Source: Cupriavidus sp. P-10
GTDB lineage: Bacteria > Pseudomonadota > Gammaproteobacteria > Burkholderiales > Burkholderiaceae
NCBI RefSeq assembly: GCF_003402535.2
Contig: NZ_AP025170.1
Location: 2,170,001 to 2,234,000 of the forward strand
Reading direction: 5' to 3'
Length of the DNA stretch: 64,000 nucleotides
Made by a program: the position numbers and the translations under genes. The notes under the pieces were generated by a model, which saw nothing but the letters and a program-made list of their open reading frames with translations, had not been told where the DNA came from and did not search any database. This document shows, piece by piece, positions 29,164 through 38,503 of this stretch (within the stretch, counting starts at the first letter, position 1; the number at the start of each line of letters is the position of its first letter).

Positions 29164-30045
29164 TCAGTACTGGACCTTGCGTTCCACGTAGCGGAACTGC
29201 ACCACGGTCAGCGCGATCACGATCACCATCAGCACCACCGACTGCGCGGCCGAGCCACCGATATCCATGCCGCGGAAGCCGTCATGGAAGACCTTGTACA
29301 CCAGCGTGTTGGTCGAGTTGAATGGCCCACCGTGCGTGACCGCATCGATGATTGCGAAGGTATCGAAGAACGCGTAGACCACGTTGATCACCATCAGGAA
29401 GAAGGTGGTCGGCGACAGCAGCGGGAAAATGATCGACCAGAAGCGGCGCCACGGCCCGGCGCCGTCGATGGCGGCGGCCTCGATCAGCGAGCGCGGAATG
29501 CTCTGCAGGCCGGCCAGGAAGAACAGGAAGTTGTAGCTGATCTGCTTCCATGCCGCGGCCAGCACCACCAGCAGCAGCGCCTGGTTGCCGTTCAGCAGGA
29601 AGTTCCATTCCACGCCCATCTTGCGCAGCGCGTACGAGACCACGCCCAGCGTCGGGTTGAACATGAACATCCACAGCACGCCTGCCACCGCCGGCGCGAC
29701 CGCGTATGGCCAGATCAGCAAGGTCTTGTAGCCGACCGCGCCACGGATCACGCGGTCTGCAAAATACGCCAGTGCCAGCGCGGTGCTCAGGCCCACCACC
29801 GTGACGCCGATGGCGAAGATCGCCGTGGTCTGGAAGGACTCCACGTACAGCGGGTCGTTCCACAGCATGCGGAAGTTATCGAGGCCGACAAATTCCAGGT
29901 TGATGCCAAAGGCATCCTGCTGCAGCATCGACTGGTACAGCGCCTGCCCGGCGGGCAGGAAGAAGAAGATCAGCGTGATCGCGATCTGCGGCAATACCAG
30001 CAGATACGGCAGCCACGGCGAGCGAAAAACGACGCGTTTTTCCAT
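29164..30045 (-). CDS. ugpA: sn-glycerol-3-phosphate ABC transporter permease UgpA
   Basis: Inner-membrane permease partner of UgpE (293 aa, six predicted helices). The start [20 protein letters not shown] and the EAA loop [20 protein letters not shown] are characteristic of UgpA. It lies 143 bp after ugpB. That gap holds a strong hairpin, which fits the usual excess of binding protein over permease. Confidence 0.93.
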   Translation of the reverse strand: MEKRVVFRSPWLPYLLVLPQIAITLIFFFLPAGQALYQSMLQQDAFGINLEFVGLDNFRMLWNDPLYVESFQTTAIFAIGVTVVGLSTALALAYFADRVIRGAVGYKTLLIWPYAVAPAVAGVLWMFMFNPTLGVVSYALRKMGVEWNFLLNGNQALLLVVLAAAWKQISYNFLFFLAGLQSIPRSLIEAAAIDGAGPWRRFWSIIFPLLSPTTFFLMVINVVYAFFDTFAIIDAVTHGGPFNSTNTLVYKVFHDGFRGMDIGGSAAQSVVLMVIVIALTVVQFRYVERKVQY

Positions 30046-30131
30046 AAACGGATTCCGGCGGATGCCGCGGGTCGCGGCATCGTTCTAGGTATGGCGTTGC
30101 GGCCCGTCCGATGGGTCTGGCCACAATGCAA

Positions 30132-30158
30132 GCGGGCGGAGGTTTCGCCGCCGCCCGC
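30132..30158 (-). other. Hairpin downstream of ugpB
   Basis: An 8-bp perfect stem (GCGGGCGG / CCGCCCGC) with an 11-base loop lies in the ugpB-ugpA gap. No T-run follows, so it is more likely a 3'-end stabiliser of the ugpB message than a full terminator. Confidence 0.55.
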
Positions 30159-30188
30159 CCTTTCCATCAGCCTGCTGTCAGGCCGCGC

Positions 30189-31505
30189 TTATTCGCGCGC
30201 GGTCTTCTGGAAGCGCTCCAGCAGATCGTTGCCACGGGCCACGGCCGAATCCAGCGCCGCCTTGGGCTCCTTCTTGCCGGCCCAGACGGCTTCCAGTTCC
30301 TCGTCTACCACGGTGCGAATCTGCACCATGTTGCCCAGGCGCACGCCGCGCGACTTGTCGGTGGTCTTGACGACCATCTGCTGCACGGACACATCGGCAC
30401 CCGGATTCTTGTCGTAATAGCCGGACTTCTTGGTCAGCTCGTACGCGGCCATGGTCACAGGCAGGTAACCGGTGGCCTGGTGCCAGTCGGACTGGATATC
30501 TGCACGCGACAGGAAGTTGAAGAACTTGGCCACACCCTTGTACTCTTCAGGCTTCTTACCGCCCATCACCCACAGCGAGGCGCCGCCAATGATGGTGTTC
30601 TGCGGAGCGCCCTGCACTTCCGGGTAGTACGGCAGCTGCGCCACGGCAAACCCGAACTTCGCGTTCTTGCGGATATTGGCCAGCGACGCCGACGAGCCGG
30701 TGAACATCGCGCACTCGCCGTTATAGAACTTGGCCTGCGATTCCGCCTTGCGGCCGCCATAGCTGAAGTAGCCCTTCTTCACCATGTCCTGCAGGTTGGT
30801 GATGTGCTTGACGTGCAGCGGGCTGTTGAAGACCAGGCGTGTGTCGGTGCCGCCAAAACCGTTGTTCTTGGTGGCGTACAGCGTGTTATGCCAGGCCGAG
30901 AAGCTTTCCAGGTGGACCCAGCCCTGCCAGTCGGTGGTGTACGCGCAGTTGGTGCCCGACGCCTTGAGCTTGGCCGAGTACTGCATCACCTCCGGCCAGG
31001 TCTTGGGCGCCTTTTCCGGGTCCAGGCCGGCCTTCTTGAAGGCGTCCTTGTTGTAGTAGAAGACCGTGGTAGAGCTGTTGAACGGGAACGACAGCATCTC
31101 GCCCTTGGACGAGGTGTAGTAGCCAGCCACCGCCGGGATGTAGGCCTTCTGGTCGAATTTCTCGCCGGCGTCCTTCATCACCGTCGACACCGGCTTGATC
31201 GCGCCCTTGGCACTCATCATGGTGGCGGTGCCAACTTCAAACACCTGCAGGATCGCCGGGGCGCCGCCGGCACGGAACGCGGCGATGCCGGCCGCCATGG
31301 TTTCGTCGTAGTTGCCCTTGTTGACCGGCACGATCTTGTATTCGGCCTGGCTCGCGTTGAACTTATTGGCGATCTCGTTCACCTTGTCGTTCAGCGCGCC
31401 CTGCATGGCGTGCCACCACTGGATTTCAACGGCGGCATGCGCGCTGCCGGGCCCGGTCAGGGCGGCCAGCGCGACGAGTTTGAGCGCGGTACGGGATACG
31501 GACAT
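30189..31505 (-). CDS. ugpB: sn-glycerol-3-phosphate periplasmic binding protein
   Basis: Captures glycerol-3-phosphate and glycerophosphodiesters in the periplasm. In 438 aa, a Sec signal peptide ([20 protein letters not shown], then SAHA before [10 protein letters not shown]) is followed by a type 1 solute-binding fold. Family features include [39 protein letters not shown] and [20 protein letters not shown]. First gene of the ugpBAECQ operon; a Pho-box-like sequence lies about 55 bp upstream of the ATG. Confidence 0.95.
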   Translation of the reverse strand: MSVSRTALKLVALAALTGPGSAHAAVEIQWWHAMQGALNDKVNEIANKFNASQAEYKIVPVNKGNYDETMAAGIAAFRAGGAPAILQVFEVGTATMMSAKGAIKPVSTVMKDAGEKFDQKAYIPAVAGYYTSSKGEMLSFPFNSSTTVFYYNKDAFKKAGLDPEKAPKTWPEVMQYSAKLKASGTNCAYTTDWQGWVHLESFSAWHNTLYATKNNGFGGTDTRLVFNSPLHVKHITNLQDMVKKGYFSYGGRKAESQAKFYNGECAMFTGSSASLANIRKNAKFGFAVAQLPYYPEVQGAPQNTIIGGASLWVMGGKKPEEYKGVAKFFNFLSRADIQSDWHQATGYLPVTMAAYELTKKSGYYDKNPGADVSVQQMVVKTTDKSRGVRLGNMVQIRTVVDEELEAVWAGKKEPKAALDSAVARGNDLLERFQKTARE

Positions 31506-31557
31506 CGATGCTCTCCTTGGTCTGTCTGTTTCTGTGCGGTCGAAAACCCGCCAGCAT

Positions 31558-31575
31558 GTGATTATTTTGTGACAG
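31558..31575 (-). promoter_or_regulatory. Pho-box-like site upstream of ugpB
   Basis: The minus strand reads CTGTCACAAAATAATCAC. The first 7-bp half matches the PhoB direct repeat CTGTCAT at six of seven positions with the expected A-rich spacer, but the second half matches at only three or four. PhoB control of ugp is known in E. coli; here it is a suggestion. Confidence 0.35.
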
Positions 31576-31690
31576 CGGCATGTTACGCCGGTCGCACCCG
31601 GGCAAGCAAATCAGCAACTTCACCGAGTCTCGCCGTTTTGCAGTGCAATAACCGACGAAGGCGGCAGGACGGCGGTTACAATGGCCCGCC

Positions 31691-32482
31691 ATGCAATCCC
31701 TGAACAAGCTCTCTAATTCCGTGCTGCAGCGCGTGCGCGGCGTGCTGACCGATATCGACGGCACGCTGACGACCGACGGGCGGCTGCCCGCCTCCACTTA
31801 TCTGGCGCTGGACGGGCTGCGCCAGGCCGGCCTGCACGTAATTCCGGTGACGGGGCGCTGCATTGCGTGGGCCGAGATCCTGACCCGCCTGTGGCCGGTG
31901 GACGCGATCATCGGCGAAAACGGTGCCTTCTATTCGCACTTGCGCGATGGCCGGCTGCATACCCGCTTCCTGGACGATGCGCCCACCAGGGCGCGCAACC
32001 TCGAGCGCATCCATGCGCTTGGCCAGCGCATCCTGCTTGAGGTGCCGGGCTGCGCGCTGGCGTCGGACCAGGCCTGGCACGCCGCCGACCTGGCGATCGA
32101 CCATGCCGAAGACGTGCCGCCCCTGCCGCAGGAAGCGGTGGACCGCATCGCCGCGCTGATGCGCGAGGCCGGTATGACCGCCACGGTCAGTTCAATCCAC
32201 GTTAACGGCTGGTTCGGACAGCATGACAAGCTGTCGATGAGCAAGCTGTGCGTGGCGGAGCTGCTGGGCGAAGACCTGGAGGCGCGCCACGACGAATGGC
32301 TGTTTATCGGCGATTCGGCCAACGATGCCAGCATGTTCGCGCATTTTCCGCTGTCGGTCGGGGTGGCCAACGTGCGGGATATCCTGCCGCAGTTGCCGGT
32401 GCCGCCGGCCTATATCACCGCGGCGTCGGGTGGCGAAGGATTCGCGGAGATGGCGCAGCGGCTGGTGCAGGCGCGCGGCTGA
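31691..32482 (+). CDS. HAD-superfamily (IIB, Cof/MPGP-like) phosphatase
   Basis: 263-aa cytoplasmic phosphatase. Motif I is GVLTDIDGTLTTDG (nucleophile Asp in DIDGT), motif II VIPVTGR, and motif IV FIGDSANDASMFAHF. A type IIB cap lies between. This subfamily includes sugar phosphatases and mannosyl-3-phosphoglycerate phosphatase; the substrate cannot be read from sequence. It is a single gene on the plus strand, convergent with ntrC through a shared terminator. An ATG at 31680 is a possible upstream start in another frame and was not used. Confidence 0.85.
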   Translation: MQSLNKLSNSVLQRVRGVLTDIDGTLTTDGRLPASTYLALDGLRQAGLHVIPVTGRCIAWAEILTRLWPVDAIIGENGAFYSHLRDGRLHTRFLDDAPTRARNLERIHALGQRILLEVPGCALASDQAWHAADLAIDHAEDVPPLPQEAVDRIAALMREAGMTATVSSIHVNGWFGQHDKLSMSKLCVAELLGEDLEARHDEWLFIGDSANDASMFAHFPLSVGVANVRDILPQLPVPPAYITAASGGEGFAEMAQRLVQARG

Positions 32483-32508
32483 GAGCCGGGCCAGGCCTGA
32501 AACGCAAA

Positions 32509-32539
32509 ACGGCCGGGCATATGCCCGGCCGTTTTTTTT
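32509..32539. terminator. Bidirectional terminator between the HAD gene and ntrC
   Basis: An 11- to 12-bp perfect inverted repeat (ACGGCCGGGCAT / ATGCCCGGCCGT) is flanked by A-rich sequence on the left and eight T on the right. It can terminate the HAD gene strongly and ntrC from the other side. Confidence 0.9.
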
Positions 32540-32553
32540 GCTGCGCTGCCCGC

Positions 32554-34101
32554 TCAGTCGAATCCCAGCTCCTGCAGCTTGCGGGTAATGGTATTGCGTC
32601 CGATCCCCAGCCGTGTCGCGGCCTCGACCCGGCGCCCGCGCGTGACGCCGAGCGCGGCCTCCAGCACCGCCTTTTCGAACCGGCGTGTCAGCACATCCAT
32701 GACCTCCGGCTGGCCAGCCTCGAGCATGGCGCGGGCTTCCCCGGCCAGCAAATGCTCCCAGCCGGCGGCGGTACCGACCGGCGCGGCGCTGACGGCCGGT
32801 GCGGGCCGCACCACGGTAGCCGTGTCCGCGTCCGCCACCGGCATGGCAAAGCCGCCGTAGTCGGCCAGTTCATGGCCGGTTTCGTACTCAGCGGCACGCG
32901 CCTCGACCACGCGCTCGGGCCGCGGCGCATTGATCGGCTCGCTGGTGCCCGCCTCCAGCATCTCGCGCGGCAGGTCCTTGACCTCGATGGTCTGCGCCGG
33001 CGCCATCACAGTCAGCCAGTTGCACAGGTTTTCGAGCTGGCGCACGTTGCCCGGGAACGGCAGCGTGCTGACATAGGACAGCGCCTCGTCGGACATGCGC
33101 TTGGGCTCGACGCCCAGTTCCTTGGCGCTCTTCTGCAGGAAATGGCGGGCCAGCAGCGTGATGTCCTCCGGCCGCTCGCGCAGCGGCGGCAAGCGCAGCC
33201 GGATCACGTTCAGGCGGTGGAACAAGTCCTCGCGGAACAGGCCCTCCTTGACGCGGACTTCCAGGTTCTGGTGCGTGGCGGCAATGACCCGCACATTGGC
33301 GCGCAATGGGTTATGGCCACCGACGCGATAGAAGTTGCCGTCGGAGAGCACGCGCAGCAACCGGGTCTGCAGGTCGAACGGCATGTCGCCGATTTCATCG
33401 AGGAACAGCGTGCCGCCCTCGGCCTGCTCGAAGCGGCCGCGCCGCATGGTCTGCGCGCCGGTGAAGGCGCCGCGCTCGTGGCCGAACAGTTCGGACTCGA
33501 GCAGGTCCTTCGGAATGGCCGCGGTGTTGAGCGCGATAAACGGACCGTTGGCGCGCGGGCTGTGCTTGTGCAGCGCGCGTGCAACCAGTTCCTTGCCGGT
33601 GCCGGACTCGCCGGTAATCATCACCGTGACGTTCGACTGCGACAGCCGGCCGATGGCGCGGAACACGTCCTGCATCGCCGGCGCCTGGCCGAGGATTTCG
33701 GGCGCGTCGACCAGCCGGTCGTCCATCTCCTCTTCGCGCAGGCTTTCTTCCAGCGCACGGCGGATCAGCTCGACCGCCTTGTCGACATCGAACGGCTTGG
33801 CCAGGTATTCAAAGGCACCGCCCTGAAACGCCGCCACGGCGCTATCCAGGTCCGAGTAGGCGGTCATCACGATGACCGGCAAACCCGGGTGCCGCGCCTT
33901 GAGGGCCTGCAGCAGGTCCAGCCCGGAGCCGCCGGGCATGCGGATATCGGAAATCAGCACCTGCGGCTGGTCTTCTTCCAGCGCGGCCAGCACGTCTCGC
34001 ACATTGGTGAAGCTGCGCGAGAGCAGGCTTTCACGGGCAAGGGCCTTTTCCAGGACCCAGCGGATTGATTGATCGTCGTCGACTATCCAGATCGGCTTCA
34101 T
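32554..34101 (-). CDS. ntrC: Nitrogen regulator NtrC (sigma-54 activator)
   Basis: Response regulator of the NtrBC system that activates sigma-54 promoters under nitrogen limitation. The 515-aa protein (ATG at 34101 gives MKPIWIVDDDQSIRWVLEKA) has a receiver domain with phospho-acceptor Asp52 in LISDIRMPG. A sigma-54 interaction AAA domain carries GESGTGKE, the loop GAFTGA and a GGTLFLDEIGDM Walker B. The C-terminal Fis-type HTH reads VEAATRLGIGRNTITRKL. A variable linker of about 90 residues precedes the HTH. It lies 74 bp after ntrB. Its predicted sites are upstream of glnA in this window. Confidence 0.96.
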   Translation of the reverse strand: MKPIWIVDDDQSIRWVLEKALARESLLSRSFTNVRDVLAALEEDQPQVLISDIRMPGGSGLDLLQALKARHPGLPVIVMTAYSDLDSAVAAFQGGAFEYLAKPFDVDKAVELIRRALEESLREEEMDDRLVDAPEILGQAPAMQDVFRAIGRLSQSNVTVMITGESGTGKELVARALHKHSPRANGPFIALNTAAIPKDLLESELFGHERGAFTGAQTMRRGRFEQAEGGTLFLDEIGDMPFDLQTRLLRVLSDGNFYRVGGHNPLRANVRVIAATHQNLEVRVKEGLFREDLFHRLNVIRLRLPPLRERPEDITLLARHFLQKSAKELGVEPKRMSDEALSYVSTLPFPGNVRQLENLCNWLTVMAPAQTIEVKDLPREMLEAGTSEPINAPRPERVVEARAAEYETGHELADYGGFAMPVADADTATVVRPAPAVSAAPVGTAAGWEHLLAGEARAMLEAGQPEVMDVLTRRFEKAVLEAALGVTRGRRVEAATRLGIGRNTITRKLQELGFD

Positions 34102-34175
34102 GTGCGTCGCTTGTCTGCTCGGTGTCATTTGGTCTTCCGCATGCCCGGCACTGCGGCGCGATCGCTCGCGGACAG

Positions 34176-35354
34176 CTAGTGCAACGGCAGCAGGATACGG
34201 AAGTCGGTACAGCCCGGCCGGCTCTCGCATTCGATCAAGCCCTCGTGCTGCTGCACGAAGGTTTGAGCGAGTGTGAGACCGAGACCGCTGCCGCCATCCC
34301 TACCCGATACCAGCGGATAGAAGATGCGCTCGCGAATGTCTTCGGGGATTCCCGGGCCGTTGTCGATCACATGCAAGTCCAATGCCAGCTTGAACAGTCG
34401 CTTGGCGATAGTGACCTGCCGCGCCACACGCGTGCGCAGCACGATCTGCGCATCGCCGCGCGCAACGCGATCGGCCAGCGCCTGCGCGGCGTTGTGCACG
34501 ATGTTGAGCACGGCCTGGATCAACTGCTCCATATCACCCTGCAGCTCGGGCAGGCTGGCGTCGTAGTCGCGCACGATCTCCAGGCCGTTGGGAAACTCCG
34601 CCAGCACCACCGAGCGCACGCGCTCCAGCACCTCGTGGATATTCAGGCTCGACACGATGTGCGGATGGCGGTGCGGCTCCAGCAGCCGGTCCACCAGCGT
34701 CTGCAGCCGGTCCGACTCCTTGATGATGACCTGCGTGTATTCGCGCAGCGAGCGCTCCGGCAGCTCGAATTCCAGCAACTGCGCCGCGCCCCGGATGCCA
34801 CCGAGCGGATTCTTGATCTCGTGCGCCAGGTTGCGGATCAGTTCCTTGTTGGCCGCGGTCAGGTCGAGGATGCGCTCCTCGCGGTCGCTGCGAACCTTCT
34901 GTTCGTTGGGGAGGATTTCCACCACCACGGTGTCGCCGGCCGCGTCCAAGGCAGCGATCACTACGTGCGCATGGATGGGTTCCTGGAGCGGCGGGTGCAG
35001 CACCAGGTCCTGGCGGCGCACGTCGAACTGGCGCGCGACCACGGTGTCGAGCATGCTGTGCAGTTCGTCCGAGCGGCCAAACAGGTCCGGCAGCGACAGC
35101 TCCACCATGCCCCGGCGCGACACGCCGAAGGTTGCCTCCGCGGCAGGGTTGGCGTAGACCACGCGCAGGCCGGGCTGCCGCACCAGCAGCACCGGGTTGG
35201 CGACCACGTCGAGGCCGGCGTGGAAGGCCACCACGCCCATGGGCAGCACCTGGGCGCTGCCGCCCGATGGCGCCAGGTCAGGCGCGGAGGACTCGCCACG
35301 GGCACTGTCGGCACTCCCGACCTTGCGTGACACACCGCGAATCAGGCGACGCAT
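34176..35354 (-). CDS. ntrB: Nitrogen sensor kinase/phosphatase NtrB
   Basis: Histidine kinase that phosphorylates NtrC and is controlled by PII. The 392-aa protein starts at the ATG at 35354; it has a non-conserved basic N-terminus of about 50 residues. A PAS domain follows (about 55-165, VVYANPAAEATFGVSRRGMV), then the His box LAHEIKNPLGGIRGAAQLL, the N box NIVHNAAQAL and the G boxes DNGPGIPEDIRERIFYPLVS and GSGLGLTLAQ. It lies 5 bp after the DUF4124 gene, so it may be co-transcribed with it. Confidence 0.95.
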   Translation of the reverse strand: MRRLIRGVSRKVGSADSARGESSAPDLAPSGGSAQVLPMGVVAFHAGLDVVANPVLLVRQPGLRVVYANPAAEATFGVSRRGMVELSLPDLFGRSDELHSMLDTVVARQFDVRRQDLVLHPPLQEPIHAHVVIAALDAAGDTVVVEILPNEQKVRSDREERILDLTAANKELIRNLAHEIKNPLGGIRGAAQLLEFELPERSLREYTQVIIKESDRLQTLVDRLLEPHRHPHIVSSLNIHEVLERVRSVVLAEFPNGLEIVRDYDASLPELQGDMEQLIQAVLNIVHNAAQALADRVARGDAQIVLRTRVARQVTIAKRLFKLALDLHVIDNGPGIPEDIRERIFYPLVSGRDGGSGLGLTLAQTFVQQHEGLIECESRPGCTDFRILLPLH

Positions 35355-35359
35355 GAGAC

Positions 35360-35923
35360 TTAGTCCTTCAGGTTGCCAAGCTCGCGCCGCAGCGATGCCG
35401 CATTGGCCTCGCTGCGCGCGATGTCGTCGCGCAGCGCCGCGGTGCGATCCAGGTATTTCTGATAATTGCGCTCGTTCCCCTGGCGCTCGGGCTGGCCGTT
35501 GTTGTACTCGGCGCGCAGCGCCTGCAGCTTGACCTCTTCGGCCTGCAGTTCCTGCGTGAGCACGGTGCGGCGCTCGCTGTCGCGGCTGCGCTGCGTGGCA
35601 CTGTCCACGCGCGGGAAGCTGGTATTGCTCGCCGTGGGCGCACTGCCCTTGGCCGGTGCCGGCGCGACGCGCCCGCCGGGCACGGTCACCACGTCGGGCA
35701 GGTTCAGCTTCTTGCACCCTTTGCCGGCGTTGCCGTTGCGATATTCGGGTACGCCGTTGGGGCCGGTGCAAACGTAGACGTCGGAAGACGACTGCGCCTG
35801 CGACAGCCCGGCCCAGGCACCCAGCGTCAACGCCACGGCACTCACCAGAACAGGGAATCGAACACGAATATGGTGCGGCGACGCGGCCCGGCCGGCCTTG
35901 CGCGAAGAAGCGTCCATGGACAT
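35360..35923 (-). CDS. Secreted DUF4124-domain protein between glnA and ntrB
   Basis: 187-aa exported protein of unknown function. After a long basic N-region, a signal peptide (VRFPVLVSAVALTLGAWAG, LSQAQ) precedes the DUF4124 pattern DVYVCTGPNGVPEYRNG...CKKLNLP, which has two Cys that could form a disulfide. A Pro/Ala linker and a charged coiled-coil-like C-terminus follow (about 110-187, TQELQAEEVKLQALRAEYNN). Start could be ATG 35923 or 35917; neither has a strong ribosome binding site. Its position between glutamine synthetase and its regulators suggests nitrogen-dependent expression, but a role is unknown. Confidence 0.8.
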   Translation of the reverse strand: MSMDASSRKAGRAASPHHIRVRFPVLVSAVALTLGAWAGLSQAQSSSDVYVCTGPNGVPEYRNGNAGKGCKKLNLPDVVTVPGGRVAPAPAKGSAPTASNTSFPRVDSATQRSRDSERRTVLTQELQAEEVKLQALRAEYNNGQPERQGNERNYQKYLDRTAALRDDIARSEANAASLRRELGNLKD

Positions 35924-36068
35924 GGCGTTAGGTTTGAACAGGGATGGATCGGGATGGGATCGGATTCCCCATTCTAGCGAGCAAAGCAAAAAGGGACAGC
36001 CGAAGCCGCCCCTTTCTGGTGCCACTGTTGCCCGGTCACAACCTGCGTCATTCCCGGGCAAGGGCCGC

Positions 36069-37484
36069 TTACAGCGAGTAGTACATTTCGAACTCGACCG
36101 GGTGCGTGGTCATGCGGAAACGCGTGACTTCTTCCATCTTCAGTTCGATGTAGGCATCGATCATCGAATTCGAGAACACGCCGCCGCGGGTCAGGAACTC
36201 GCGGTCGTTGTCCAGGTACTCCAGCGACTGGTCGAGGCTCGAGCAGACGGTCGGGATCTTTGCGTCCTCTTCCGGCGGCAGGTCGTACAGGTTCTTGTCG
36301 GCGGCTTCGCCCGGGTGGATCTTGTTCATCACGCCGTCCAGGCCGGCCATCAGCAGCGCCGAGAAGCCCAGGTACGGGTTCATCAGCGGATCCGGGAAGC
36401 GGGTCTCGATGCGGCGGCCCTTCGGGTTGGCCACATACGGGATACGGATCGAAGCCGAACGGTTGCGGGCCGAGTAGGCCAGCTTGACCGGCGCTTCGAA
36501 GCCCGGCACCAGGCGCTTGTACGAGTTCGTGCCCGGGTTGGTGATGGCGTTCAGCGCGCGGGCGTGCTTGATGATGCCGCCGATGTAGTACAGCGCGAAT
36601 TCCGACAGGCCGGCGTAGCCGTTGCCAGCGAACAGGTTCTGGCCGTCCTTCCACACGGACTGGTGCACGTGCATGCCCGAACCGTTGTCGCCAACGACCG
36701 GCTTCGGCATGAAGGTGGCGGTCTTGCCGTAGGTGTGCGCGACGTTCTGGATCACGTACTTCTGCAGCTGGGTCCAGTCGGCGCGCTGCACCAGCGTGCT
36801 GAAGCGGGTGCCGATTTCATTCTGGCCCTGGCCAGCCACTTCGTGGTGGTGGACTTCAACGGGAATGCCCAGCGATTCCAGGATCAGGCACATTTCCGAA
36901 CGCATGTCCTGGAAGGTGTCGATCGGGGCAACCGGGAAATAGCCGCCCTTCTTGCCCGGACGGTGGCCGGCGTTGCCGTGCTCGAATTCCTTGCCCGACG
37001 ACCACGGGGCTTCTTCGGAATGGATCTTCACGAAGCAGCCTTGCATGTCGACGTTCCAGGTCACGCCGTCGAAAATGAAGAACTCGGGTTCCGGACCGAA
37101 GAAGGCGGTGTCGCCCAGGCCGGTGCTCTTCAGGTAGGCTTCGGCGCGCTTGGCGATGGAACGCGGGTCGCGGTCATAGCCCTTGCCATCCGACGGCTCG
37201 ATCACGTCGCACGACAGCACCAGCGTCGGCTCTTCATAGAACGGGTCGATGTGAGCCGTGTTCGAATCCGGCATCAGCAGCATGTCCGAAGCTTCGATAC
37301 CCTTCCAGCCGGCGATCGACGAACCGTCGAAAGCGTGGCCGCTTTCGAACTTGTCTTCGTCAAAGTGCGACACGGGCACGGACACGTGTTGCTCCTTGCC
37401 TTTGGTATCGGTGAAACGGAAGTCGACGAACTTGACGTCGTTTTCCTTCACCAGCTTCATCACGTCTGCAACGCTGTGGGCCAT
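36069..37484 (-). CDS. glnA: Glutamine synthetase type I
   Basis: Makes glutamine from glutamate, ammonia and ATP. The 471-aa protein starts at the ATG at 37484, preceded by AGGAG; upstream codons are not conserved. Signatures include [22 protein letters not shown] (core DGSSIAGWK), the ATP-binding stretch [16 protein letters not shown], and the adenylylation site Tyr400 in NLYDLPPE. Regulation is visible at two levels: covalent adenylylation at Tyr400 and a sigma-54 promoter with NtrC sites upstream. Confidence 0.98.
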   Translation of the reverse strand: MAHSVADVMKLVKENDVKFVDFRFTDTKGKEQHVSVPVSHFDEDKFESGHAFDGSSIAGWKGIEASDMLLMPDSNTAHIDPFYEEPTLVLSCDVIEPSDGKGYDRDPRSIAKRAEAYLKSTGLGDTAFFGPEPEFFIFDGVTWNVDMQGCFVKIHSEEAPWSSGKEFEHGNAGHRPGKKGGYFPVAPIDTFQDMRSEMCLILESLGIPVEVHHHEVAGQGQNEIGTRFSTLVQRADWTQLQKYVIQNVAHTYGKTATFMPKPVVGDNGSGMHVHQSVWKDGQNLFAGNGYAGLSEFALYYIGGIIKHARALNAITNPGTNSYKRLVPGFEAPVKLAYSARNRSASIRIPYVANPKGRRIETRFPDPLMNPYLGFSALLMAGLDGVMNKIHPGEAADKNLYDLPPEEDAKIPTVCSSLDQSLEYLDNDREFLTRGGVFSNSMIDAYIELKMEEVTRFRMTTHPVEFEMYYSL

Positions 37485-37603
37485 GCCAATCTCCTGGGTA
37501 TTCGGCAAATGTCTGAGAAAGCCAATTCTTGGGCCTGTCGCCGGCTGCGCCGCTGCATGTTGCCGCGCTTGCCGACCCCGCCACGAAAGGACGAGAAATG
37601 TTA

Positions 37604-37618
37604 GCAGAAAGCGTGCCA
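37604..37618 (-). promoter_or_regulatory. Sigma-54 promoter of glnA
   Basis: The minus strand reads TTGGCACGCTTTCTGCT. The -24 GG (37617-37616) and -12 GC (37605-37604) have exactly the required 10-bp spacing, with a single mismatch (CTGC for TTGC). Transcription would start near 37593, about 110 nt before the glnA ATG. Confidence 0.85.
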
Positions 37619-37771
37619 AGCAAACGCCCCTCTGCCCTCCCCGGCCCGAAAAATGTGCAACTCCGGCGAACCGCGCACCGTCGCGGGGTAGGCGCCCTGC
37701 GGATCGTCACACCTTGGCACGACCGGGTGGCGCACCATCGACATGCACGCTCGCGGAGCGTCCACCAATAA

Positions 37772-37818
37772 AACACCACAATGGTGCAATGAGCAAGTTA
37801 TCGCACCGCATTAGTGCG
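37772..37818. promoter_or_regulatory. Tandem NtrC enhancer sites upstream of glnA
   Basis: Two 17-bp dyads fit GCAC-N7-GTGC. Site 2 (37802-37818) matches exactly (GCACCGCATTAGTGC core). Site 1 (37772-37788) has one mismatch (ACACCACAATGGTGC core). Their centres are 30 bp apart, close to three helical turns, and lie about 190-220 bp upstream of the sigma-54 start. A weaker copy lies at 37731-37747 (GCAC-N7-ATGC). Confidence 0.75.
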
Positions 37819-37966
37819 GTGGCACCAAAATCGGTCATTGCGTGCCCGGTCGTGGCGCCATCGCGCCAGCGCAACGCGCGTTGCGGCCGCCGGATTGCCG
37901 CGGCGCTATAGAATACCGGGTTACGGCCTTCGTGCCTCTATTCCATCCATTTCATTTGTCACGCAG

Positions 37967-38431
37967 ATGACCACCCGAGACGATCTCCTCCAGGCCGCCC
38001 AGCAGCGCCAGCAACAGAACCAGCTCCCGTACTTCGGCGCGCTGTCGCCGCAGGAAGCCTATGCCCTGCTGCAGAACGACCCCGCCGCGGTGCTGGTCGA
38101 CGTGCGCACGCAGGCCGAGCTGGACTGGGTCGGCGGCGTTGACGTGCCGGACGCGCAGTTCGCCCATGTCGAGTGGATGTCCTACCCGGGCGGCGCGCAG
38201 AACGCCCGCTTTGTCGAGGAACTGAAGGCGCGCGTGCCGGCCGACGTGCCGGTGCTGTTCCTGTGCCGCAGCGCGGCCCGCTCCAAGCACGCCGCGCGCG
38301 TGGCGACCGAAGCCGGCTACCACTTCGCCATGGACGTGCTTGAAGGCTTCGAGGGCAACCGCGACGAGCATCACCACCGCAAGATGGTCGAAGGCTGGTG
38401 CGTGCGCGGCCTGCCGTGGCACGGCGCCTGA
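37967..38431 (+). CDS. Rhodanese-like sulfurtransferase
   Basis: 154-aa single rhodanese domain. The N-terminal LSPQEAYALLQNDPAAVLVDVRTQAE is typical (core AVLVDVRTQAE). The active-site Cys lies in FLCRSAARSK, giving a CRSAAR loop. No signal peptide is seen, so it is cytoplasmic. The start ATG at 37967 was chosen because residues upstream are non-conserved and overlap the glnA regulatory region. The sulfur acceptor is unknown. It is a single gene with a terminator behind it. Confidence 0.88.
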   Translation: MTTRDDLLQAAQQRQQQNQLPYFGALSPQEAYALLQNDPAAVLVDVRTQAELDWVGGVDVPDAQFAHVEWMSYPGGAQNARFVEELKARVPADVPVLFLCRSAARSKHAARVATEAGYHFAMDVLEGFEGNRDEHHHRKMVEGWCVRGLPWHGA

Positions 38432-38453
38432 GCGCCTGCGCGCCAGCATGACG

Positions 38454-38480
38454 AAAGGGGCAGCCTGGCTGCCCCTTTTT
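38454..38480. terminator. Bidirectional terminator between rhodanese and CinA-like genes
   Basis: AAAGGGGCAG / CTGCCCCTTT stem with a CCTGG loop and T-rich right flank. It serves the rhodanese gene and, from the opposite side, the CinA-like gene. Confidence 0.88.
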
Positions 38481-38503
38481 GTCTGTTCCGCCGCCGCGGA
38501 CGT

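Noticed and set aside
37631..37720. sigma-70 promoter for glnA
   Set aside because: I saw no pair of hexamers at proper spacing; the sigma-54 element is far better.
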